A stretch of DNA of 64,000 bases, taken from assembly GCA_900317935.1 (NCBI GenBank), contig ONIU01000002.1, positions 18,776 through 82,775 of the forward strand. The letters are read 5' to 3'. The notes below the pieces were generated by a model. The model did not search any database. It saw only the letters and a program-made list of their open reading frames with translations, and was not told where the DNA came from. This stretch comes from an uncultured bacterium. Its GTDB lineage: Bacteria > Muiribacteriota > Ozemobacteria > Ozemobacterales > Ozemobacteraceae. This document shows positions 19,499-28,800 of this stretch, in pieces; position 1 is the stretch's first letter; every line of letters begins with the position of its first letter. The translations under genes and the position numbers were made by a program.

Positions 19499-22400
19499 TT
19501 ATAGCAGATTATAAACTTTCATCGGCTGAGATTTACCTTTTAACTCAACTTCACCGTAAATCCTGGCTGTTATCAAGTTATCAACAAGCTTATAAAAAGT
19601 TTCAGATATTAAGCATCTATTGCTATCCAAACTTTCTGCTAAGCTTTCTATTCTCGCAGTAACATTAACAGGATCACCTATTACAGTAAAATCTCGTTTG
19701 TTACCAACACCAAGAAACCCATTAATCACTTTACCATAATTTAAGCCAATTGAGATAGAAAAAGATAATTGATTTGTTTTTTCTAGTTCGAGCATTTTTT
19801 TGGCAACTCTATAAGCAGCCATGGCAATTTCAGTCTCATTATTATTTACTCTGAAAATAGCTAGCATTTTTTCACCTATAATCTTATCAACTTCTCCACC
19901 TTCGTTCATTATGAGACCTGCCATAACAGCAGTATACTTTTTAAGCTTCTCAAAAACTTCGCAATCTTCAAAACTTTTCATAACTCTTGAGAAATTTGGA
20001 ACGCCTATATACAATAATACAGCATCAGTTTTGCCTGATGTTACACTTTCATCATCCAAAGTGGTCATTCTTGCTGTTTTAGAAAGCATACGGCTCATCA
20101 TTCGCTTTTCATCAAGACCTTTTGTCATTCTATCAAAGGAAAGACACAAAGTTCCCAATTCGTCAGTTCTATCTGAGTTTATTCTGAAAGAGAAATTTTC
20201 TTTATTCACTTCCTTAATTCCAATAATCAGAGCATTAATTGGATTTATGATATCATCAGCAATTATTTTTGTATTAATGATTATAATAATTAAGGAAAAA
20301 GCTAAAAGAATATAAAAAACAAAAGCTAGTTTATTAACCTCTTCAATTAACTCTTTTTCAGAGAATAAAGCTATAAGCAATGAATTAAACTGTTTGAGCC
20401 CAGGAGCACCTTCCAACAAATACTTTTCATTATTTAGCTCTATATTTGCTGATATAGGATTATTTGAAGCAGCTATCCAAGATGCATATTCACCTATAGG
20501 AATCCTTAAGTTATTATCATCTGTTTTATTAGCTACTATTCCATACCTAAAAGGTTCTGCAGTAAAAATTCTAAAATCACTTTCAACTTTGTCGATATTT
20601 TTTTCCATGTAATAAAAATTATCAAAGTTAATAACCCAAACCATTATAGCCTTAGGATTTTTATAATCAGGAAGAGCTACAATCATAAAACCCATTTTCC
20701 CAAAACCAATATCAAATAAAGTAATAATATTGATTCCATGTAAAATTTTAATAAATGTATCATCACCATAAAAAGTTCTCACAGTATCAAAACCAGCTTC
20801 AACAGCTAATTCATTTGCTACTTTTCTGCTGTCGACTTTATTCTCTTTATCTTCGTTAAGCTTTTTATCCAATAAAGACTTAGCAATAATTTTAATCATA
20901 CTTCCGAAAACATTTTCAGAGGAATCCTTATTATTTGCCCCTTTTTCCCCAATAGAAGCCAAATTAATTGGTTTATTTTCAATAGAATCATTTTCCTTTC
21001 CATCGGAAAAGCAAAAACTCCATCCTCCTTTCCCACTTATAGTAAAATCAGTAAATTTATAACCGATGATTGCTCTCTCTTTATTTTTTATCTTGTCATC
21101 TCTACTATAACGTTTTTCTGTGTCTAACCATGTTTCAACCATAGATCTTAGCTGATGCATGGCTTTTTCTTTTGTTTCCTTTGATAAATCAGAATTATTT
21201 AAAATATCAATGTAATTATTCAATTCAACAGAATGATTCTTCTTTTTTAAATCATTCCAGGTTATAGGCAAAAAGAAATCCATTTTACGTTCATAGATTC
21301 CCATAAAACGCTGCATTTCTCCTCTTTTAAGAGAATTATTAACAGACAAATACTCGTTAAGGAAAAGAGAAGGAACAAAAAATACTGTTAAAACAGGGAT
21401 AACAGCAACAATAAGAAAAGCAAGCCAAAGTTTTGCAGGAATTGATTTATTAAATATTGAAGTGCCTTTCAATATGTTTTTTAATACCCATACCAATAGA
21501 AAGAAAAACAAACAAATAATTATATAATCTTTTATTGAAAAAATATTATTTTGTCCGAATAATCCAACCATGTAAATTTCATAAAACTGGTTACCTATCT
21601 TAACATTTTCTTTTTTCCCTTTGTTCAGGATTCCTCCTTCAGAATCTAAATATTTGATTATTTCAGAATAACTATCACCGCAATTTTTTTCTTGTAGAAT
21701 GTTTTTTATTTTGTCTTTTACATATAAAGGAATACTATCTGAAAAATGCCATTCATTAGAATCTTTGTTTTTGAGAATTATATTCTCATTATTTTTAGAA
21801 AAAGCGCTCAAAATAAAAGGTATTGACTTATAGGCATTTTCAGCAGGCATCGAAATTACCAGATACCCAATTATATTACTAGAATTTTTATGATAAAAAT
21901 TCAAAGTATATAAAAAGCAGTCTTTTTCTCTTATTATAGCCTCAGTAGTAGTATTTATTAAATCTCCATCAAGACGGGAAATAACGATTTTATCTCCAAA
22001 CAGTTTTCTACAAGGATTTTCGTAAAACTCTATCAGTTTATCTTTTATTTTGTTTTCTTCAATATTTTTGAACTTATTTTTTAATTTATCCTTCAAATTA
22101 TTTTCTATGATTTTATTTTTTTCTGAATAAATTATTCTATAGGAATCACAAATTCCTTTAATTTCTTCCTTACTATAACCTATATTAGCTATAGGATATA
22201 CAGGGATATTATTTTCTAGATAGGTATTTAAATCATCTGCTTCAATTTCTTTATTATTAAAATTTCCAAATCTAACAAAAACAGAGTTTAACCCTAGTCC
22301 TTTAATACTCAAATCAGAATTATAGCAATCATTTAGAGTATTTGTAATTATTTCATCACATTTTTCATTAGTTTCTAATTCATTTATTTTTTCTTGAATT

Positions 22401-25400
22401 CTTTTTGCAAACATTCTACATTTTGAATCAAAAGCAACTTTACCATAATGATCACCAAGCATTTGTTCAATAATCAGTTTATTATTTGCAATAAGTTCAT
22501 TTTTCTTAAAATCTTTTCTATGCTTATTATTAAATAATATCCCAAGAGTTAATATTGAAATAAAGAGCAATATAAAAATAGAAGCTAAAATGAATTTTCT
22601 TTCTGAAGAAATATCATCCTCTATTTTATAAGAATCTATAGCAGACTTATTGCTTTTTGGTGTAATATCTTTTCTAGTAAATTCATCAAAAATAAAGTTG
22701 TCCGTTTCACTATTCTCTTCTGTTCTAATTATGTTAGGCAAAGCATCCTTGCAGGAATTATCAATTTTATATCCTTTCAGCCCATCTTCACTTTTTACAA
22801 AAGAAAAAATAATTTTATCAGAAATATTTTTAAAATTAGAAATAAAATTTTCATCAACAATAAGCGGAAATTCTGGATTCAATTTTGACATACTTTCAAG
22901 CTTTGCTGCATTTTTTAAAGCATCACCTAAAATTGCATAATCTAATCTGGTTTCTAGACTTCCTATTGAACCTGAGGACATATTACCATAACAAAGTCCA
23001 ACACCTATTTTATATTCAAAAAGATTATTACTAACACGCTTATTATTAATTTTATTTAAGGCTTCAAGCATTTGTACAGATGCAAGAAAAGCTCTTTCAA
23101 CGGATTTCTTTTCAAGATCATCATTATCTGAAAATACAACTTCAATTGCATCACCAATATATTTATAAATACGGCCGCCGTTTGATGCAAAAATTTTAGT
23201 CATACAAGCAAAGTGTTCATTCAGCAAATCAGTAATCTGTTCAGGTTCATATTTTTCACACATTCCGGTAAAGTTACGTATATCTGTAACCAATGCTGTT
23301 CCATAGAATTTTTCAACGTCTGTATTAACCTCATTAGCATATTCATTCTTACTCAAGGCCTCAACAGCATGATCAGACAGTAGAGTAGCAAGTTTATTTC
23401 TTTCAGACAATTCTCTTGTCATAACACTAAATTCACGACTCATTATTCCAAATTCGTCTTTACTGCTGCTCTTTATTTCAATATCAAGGTTCCCATCGGC
23501 CACTTTGTCTAATACTTGTTTTAAGTTCCATATAGGTTTCAAAAATATTTTAAAAGAATAATAAATACAGAATAAAAATAGAATTGTTGCAATAGCAATA
23601 ATAGTTGCACATACAAACTTTCTTTCAAAAACAGGCATTTTTAAATCGTTATGAGAAACACAACCAACAATTATTTTGTCTTTATATTTCTTCGAAGGAA
23701 CAGCGATAGCAGACATAGTCTCGTAGCGACGAGAGACTATGTCCCCACTGAAATAAGCTTGCTTTGCTAATTCAAGACTATTTTTTTCGAAATCTCGTCC
23801 ATGTCTGCCAGAATCTATCCAAGGCTTAGAATTATCTCTAAAATGAGTAGAATCAAAAGCGAAAAAAACCAAATCTGGTTCTTTAATAGAAAAATAATTA
23901 AGACTGGACCTAAAAGTTTCTTCATCCGATTCAGCAAGGTCCCAAGTAAAAAATAAAACAAAACGAGGTATACCATTTATATAAATATTATCAAAAATAT
24001 GACTGATTATTCTATCTCCAACAAGCCTGTCAAAAATAATATTTCTATGTTCATCCAATACTTTGGATAAATCACCTCGACCCCCTGCAGCATTTTTAAA
24101 ACCACCAGATGCAGTTTCCTGATAAAGAGTTGGAGTATATTCACGATCCCATTTTTTAGTTTTTGGAGCCACTTGTAATATTTTCTCTCTCATTGGCTTC
24201 AAAAAAGAATACATTAAAATATTTATAGATTTTTCATTAATATCCCTACATTTATCCTCTTCAAGAGATAAATCTTTTTTATTACTGAATCCTCCTCCTT
24301 CTAATAAATTAAAAATCTGACAATCATTTTTATAATAATTTGAAAAGTAGTTTCCACGTTCATCAATAATGGTTATAGATAATATAGGTAAATCTCTAGA
24401 GCCTTTTTTTAGTATTCCAAGAGCGCAGTTTAAAACCTCTTTAGCTTCAATTGGAAATTCTTTTGGATTATTAGAATTTGCTTTATCAAAACGTTTAATA
24501 CTTTCTTGAAAATTAGAATCATTTAAAATATCTAAATATGCAGTTTTATAGTCTTCCTGCTTTTGAGTTTTTCTAATATCAAACTGATTTATACAAAATC
24601 TTAACTTAGACAATTTATCGAAGTAAGCAGAATGCTGATATTCCGATATATATCCATAGGATGCAATAATCAGCAATCCGAGAGGCATACAGGCAGCCAG
24701 AAAATATGTTGTAATAAATCTGATTTTTAAAGAAATATTAGGCCAAACACCTTGTATAAATCCTCTTATTAAAAGCAACATTGTTATACTTATCAAAACG
24801 ATGTTAAGAAAATACAGCCAAAAAGGTAATTTTGCTTTATCCAAAATTGGCTTTAACAAAACTGCTGCATGAGACTGACCCGCCATAATATGAAAAAAAG
24901 CCTGGTAATTACCAACTCTGGTCTTTTCAAAAAGTTTTGAAGTATCTTTGAATTGCCAGGAATATAAATCATCTATATTTTTTGGAACCCATTCTCTAGT
25001 AAGTCGTTTATATTCTGGCATTTTTGCGAATTCTTCATTAGCAATTACTCCGCCATATCCTGGAAACAATGGAATAAATGCCCCGTATTTATTTTTCCCT
25101 CCTTCAGAATTATTCTTTAATTCTCTTAACGCTATAAGCTTACTTCCTATTTCAGCATTAACATTATTTTCAATTAATAAAAACAAACCATATATATCGC
25201 CAGTTTCTTCATATTTTAAATAATCCCAAAAAAAATAATGAGGCTTATTATTATAAATAGAATATGAAACCTTACCTCGTTGAGTATTGGCAATTATAGA
25301 CGGATCACACTCACTACCGAGAAATGTCTTCGCCATTGAAAAACCTGATTTATTATTGTTTTTATAATTATCGTCCGACAAATTCGTTTTGGCAAAGTAT

Positions 25401-25858
25401 TCAAAAGCAAATCCAATAGCCCTTTTCCCAATTAGATTTTCAACATTGTGATAAATAAGTTCTGTTTTATTATTATATGCCGAAATTCTAAAAACAAAAA
25501 GATTATGCTCAGGGAAAGGCTTTTTGAGTATTTCAACAGCATGACTAGCTATATTTTCTAATAATTCATTTTTCTGATTTTTTTTACTGAAAGACTTGAC
25601 ATCTTTTTTTAATTCATCAAAAAAATTACCTGCTTTTTTTCCCATACAGTAAACAAAATCTGATGATGCAGCAAAAGATTCTGCTTCCTTTTGTGATTGT
25701 TCTATCCATTCACTTTTTATCCAACTATAATCTATATAAGAAAAAAAATACCAGCCAATATTTAATAAAAGCAAAGGGAAAAGCCAAAGAATAATTGGTA
25801 AATATCTATTCTGATTCGGCAATATCTTTTTTTTATTTTTATCAATTAAATAACTCAT
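19499..25858 (-). CDS. Giant transmembrane adenylate cyclase with C1/C2-like complementary domains (copy 4, subfamily B)
   Basis: 2,119 residues, closest to copy 3 in both cytoplasmic domains and in the first extracytoplasmic region (motifs AQRGKVSYSIY-like, GQSHAAVLLKP, WPNISLKIRF). Domain 1 keeps D859 and D903 and has the GDALKNAAK motif with both transition-state residues changed to Lys. Domain 2 has G1952 and E1996 and keeps T2058, N2065 and R2069. The second half repeats the TM, sensor, TM-TM, sensor, TM, HAMP, cyclase order, with a helix near 1088-1109 opening it and the last helix near 1840-1862. The gene sits 30 bases downstream of copy 5 and is read in the same direction. Adenylate cyclase activity is inferred from motifs; the sensed ligands cannot be named. 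Confidence 0.92.
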   Translation of the reverse strand: MSYLIDKNKKKILPNQNRYLPIILWLFPLLLLNIGWYFFSYIDYSWIKSEWIEQSQKEAESFAASSDFVYCMGKKAGNFFDELKKDVKSFSKKNQKNELLENIASHAVEILKKPFPEHNLFVFRISAYNNKTELIYHNVENLIGKRAIGFAFEYFAKTNLSDDNYKNNNKSGFSMAKTFLGSECDPSIIANTQRGKVSYSIYNNKPHYFFWDYLKYEETGDIYGLFLLIENNVNAEIGSKLIALRELKNNSEGGKNKYGAFIPLFPGYGGVIANEEFAKMPEYKRLTREWVPKNIDDLYSWQFKDTSKLFEKTRVGNYQAFFHIMAGQSHAAVLLKPILDKAKLPFWLYFLNIVLISITMLLLIRGFIQGVWPNISLKIRFITTYFLAACMPLGLLIIASYGYISEYQHSAYFDKLSKLRFCINQFDIRKTQKQEDYKTAYLDILNDSNFQESIKRFDKANSNNPKEFPIEAKEVLNCALGILKKGSRDLPILSITIIDERGNYFSNYYKNDCQIFNLLEGGGFSNKKDLSLEEDKCRDINEKSINILMYSFLKPMREKILQVAPKTKKWDREYTPTLYQETASGGFKNAAGGRGDLSKVLDEHRNIIFDRLVGDRIISHIFDNIYINGIPRFVLFFTWDLAESDEETFRSSLNYFSIKEPDLVFFAFDSTHFRDNSKPWIDSGRHGRDFEKNSLELAKQAYFSGDIVSRRYETMSAIAVPSKKYKDKIIVGCVSHNDLKMPVFERKFVCATIIAIATILFLFCIYYSFKIFLKPIWNLKQVLDKVADGNLDIEIKSSSKDEFGIMSREFSVMTRELSERNKLATLLSDHAVEALSKNEYANEVNTDVEKFYGTALVTDIRNFTGMCEKYEPEQITDLLNEHFACMTKIFASNGGRIYKYIGDAIEVVFSDNDDLEKKSVERAFLASVQMLEALNKINNKRVSNNLFEYKIGVGLCYGNMSSGSIGSLETRLDYAILGDALKNAAKLESMSKLNPEFPLIVDENFISNFKNISDKIIFSFVKSEDGLKGYKIDNSCKDALPNIIRTEENSETDNFIFDEFTRKDITPKSNKSAIDSYKIEDDISSERKFILASIFILLFISILTLGILFNNKHRKDFKKNELIANNKLIIEQMLGDHYGKVAFDSKCRMFAKRIQEKINELETNEKCDEIITNTLNDCYNSDLSIKGLGLNSVFVRFGNFNNKEIEADDLNTYLENNIPVYPIANIGYSKEEIKGICDSYRIIYSEKNKIIENNLKDKLKNKFKNIEENKIKDKLIEFYENPCRKLFGDKIVISRLDGDLINTTTEAIIREKDCFLYTLNFYHKNSSNIIGYLVISMPAENAYKSIPFILSAFSKNNENIILKNKDSNEWHFSDSIPLYVKDKIKNILQEKNCGDSYSEIIKYLDSEGGILNKGKKENVKIGNQFYEIYMVGLFGQNNIFSIKDYIIICLFFFLLVWVLKNILKGTSIFNKSIPAKLWLAFLIVAVIPVLTVFFVPSLFLNEYLSVNNSLKRGEMQRFMGIYERKMDFFLPITWNDLKKKNHSVELNNYIDILNNSDLSKETKEKAMHQLRSMVETWLDTEKRYSRDDKIKNKERAIIGYKFTDFTISGKGGWSFCFSDGKENDSIENKPINLASIGEKGANNKDSSENVFGSMIKIIAKSLLDKKLNEDKENKVDSRKVANELAVEAGFDTVRTFYGDDTFIKILHGINIITLFDIGFGKMGFMIVALPDYKNPKAIMVWVINFDNFYYMEKNIDKVESDFRIFTAEPFRYGIVANKTDDNNLRIPIGEYASWIAASNNPISANIELNNEKYLLEGAPGLKQFNSLLIALFSEKELIEEVNKLAFVFYILLAFSLIIIIINTKIIADDIINPINALIIGIKEVNKENFSFRINSDRTDELGTLCLSFDRMTKGLDEKRMMSRMLSKTARMTTLDDESVTSGKTDAVLLYIGVPNFSRVMKSFEDCEVFEKLKKYTAVMAGLIMNEGGEVDKIIGEKMLAIFRVNNNETEIAMAAYRVAKKMLELEKTNQLSFSISIGLNYGKVINGFLGVGNKRDFTVIGDPVNVTARIESLAESLDSNRCLISETFYKLVDNLITARIYGEVELKGKSQPMKVYNLL

Positions 25859-25888
25859 TAAACTTTTATTATTTCGAATTATTGATTT

Positions 25889-28800
25889 TTAAACCAGACT
25901 ATATACTTTCATAGGCTGTGATTTACCTTTTAATTCAACTTCTCCATAATATTCAGTCTTAATATCACCACTAATCAATTCATTGAATGTATTAGAAAGC
26001 AAACATCTATTCCCCTTTAGATTTTCAGCCAAGCCTTCTATTCTAGCAGTAATATTTACAGCATCGCCTATTACAGTAAAATCTCGTTTATTTCCTATTC
26101 CAAGAAAACCATTAATAACTTCGCCATAGTTTATTCCTATAGATACTGAAAATGGTAATTTCTTTGATTCTTCTAATTCTAAAATACGTTTTGCGGCATT
26201 ATAAACAGCTTTAGCAGAATCTTGCTTATTATTCTTTTCCGGGAAAACAGCTAATAATCTTTCCCCAATAATTTTATCTACTTCTCCGCCCTCTTCCATA
26301 ATAATACCAGCAACTAATGAGGTCTGAACCGTTAAAGAAGCAAATATTTCATTATCTTTTTTCTCCTTTTGAAAAGAAGAAAAATTAGGAATTCCTATAT
26401 ATAATAAAAATAAATTTGTTTTTCCTACAGAAATGTTTCCTTCTTTTGATGCAACTTTTTTTGCTGTATTAGAAAGCATATGACTCATAAGACGTTTTTC
26501 GTCTAATCCTTTTATCATTTTATCAAATGATAAGCATAAAGCTCCTAATTCATCTGTTCTATCTGAATCTATACGGTAGGCAAAGTTTTCTTTTTTTACT
26601 TCTCTTATGCCTGATATTAAACTATTAATTGGAATAATAATATCATCTGCAATATTTCTTGTATTATGTATAATAATCAGCAAAGAAATACCTAAGAGCA
26701 AATAGAAAGCAACACTTAAAATAATAATTTCATTTAAAATATTTTTTTCAGGTGAAAGTAGTAAAAGAATACCTTTCCTGTCTGGTAAAAAAGTTTTTCC
26801 ATCAATACAATACCATTCTCTATAGCCATATTTATAATAATCAGAGATAGAATTATTAGAAGTAGATATCCAATTTGCATAACCACCGAGTGCCAATCGC
26901 CAAAATTCATCCTTTTGCTGTTTAAAGCAACCATAACTTTGACAATCAGAAATATTAATCATATATTCAGTATCTAATACTTCTGATAAACGTTTCAGAT
27001 AATCAAAATCGTCATATTTAGTTACCCAGAGTATCATTCCTTCTGAATTATCAGAAACAATTCTATAAGAATATAAGCCATAAAATCCATCTGACAACTG
27101 AATATAAACAGGTTCATCAGAATTATGAATTAAACCAATATACTTATCATCACCAAGAACTGATTTTATACTAGATAAACTAATGTCTTCAAATTTATTA
27201 TTAATCTGTTCTTTATAATAATTAGAAATATCTGAATTTTTTACTTTTAGATTTAAGTCTGCTAACTCACCTAATAATCTGTTAAATTTATTATCATCTA
27301 ATAAAGCTAATTTCCAACCATTTTTCCCAGCAACCATAACATTTTCAATTGAAAAGTTAATTAGTTCTTCCTCACCTTTTATCTTCGAAGTAATTTCTTT
27401 AACCCATGAATTAATAGAAGTCTTAAAAGTTTTAATATGTTCTTCCTTACCAGTTGAATCAGTTTCAAAATCATTATCCAAAACCTTAATATTAGTTTTT
27501 AGTTCTTCAGATTCATTTATAGTTTTAATATAATTCCAACCTATCGGAGAATAAAACTTATATTTTTGTTCAAATAAATCTTCAAATTTCTGAAGTTCTG
27601 CTCTTTGAACCGAGCATTTAACATAATAATACTCACTTCTAAACAATCCAAAAACAAAGAACACGGTAACAACAGGAATTACAGCAACAATAAGTAAAGC
27701 AACCCATAACTTAGCAGCAATTGATGTATTTATTCTAGAAGTCCCTTTTGAAACCTTCCATAAAGTAATACTGAACCCAACAATAATAACAAAAACCCAA
27801 AATAGAGCATTTCTTGGATTTCCCTTATTTAACTTGCAAAGTCTTGTTAAATATAAATCGTAGTATTTTCCGCCAATATCTATAATTCCTTTATTAGTAA
27901 CCCCAAGTAAATCATATAAGTATTCGTTTCCAATAAATCTAATATCTTTTTCATTTACTACAGATTGATTTTTATCAGCAGCAATAACTCCATCTTTTAT
28001 ATATTCCGGAACATTATCAGAAAAATACCATTTTTTAGCTTCTTTATCTTTTAAAATTACTAATGCTTCATTTTTAGAAAAAGCACTCAACAGCAAAGGT
28101 ATTGATTCCATTATCGGCTTCGAAGGAGCAGAAAGAACCAGATATCCAACAGGTTTATCTCTATTATCTTTATAAAAATCAAACCAGAAAAGATATCCTT
28201 GTCTTCCGTTATAAACTGCATCTATAGTAGCATTTTTTGCTTTTTCACTGAGATTTAATTTTGAAAAAGAATCCGCATTTACAAAACGTTTATTGATTTC
28301 AATTCCATTAAGACTCTTATCTGAATTAATAATTTGATTAATACTATTAGAAACAAAGTTTTCCGTAATTTCATTTTCGTTAACTTTATCAATAGTCTTT
28401 TGCAATTCTATACAAATATCTCTGCATTTAATATCAAAAATTGTTTTTGCATATTCTTCACAGATTATCTGACTTAATGTTCGATTATTTACTACAGATA
28501 GAGGTATTTTTTCACTGTTATGTGCAGTAGTGTATACAAAATATATACCTAAAGACATAATTATAGCTAATGTAATTACAAAAATGGAACCAGGAATAAA
28601 CTTTCTCCAAAAAGAAAAATTTTCTTCCACATCTACTGAACCTAAAGAATTATTATTATCAGTAGCTTTATCAGATTCTTGAGCATCCAATTTGTTTAAA
28701 GGTTTTATTAATTTAAAACTATTTTTTGTTTTTTCCAAGAAAGCGGTTACAAGATTCTTATCAGAGACATAAAAAGCATCTGAATTAGTATTATCCATAG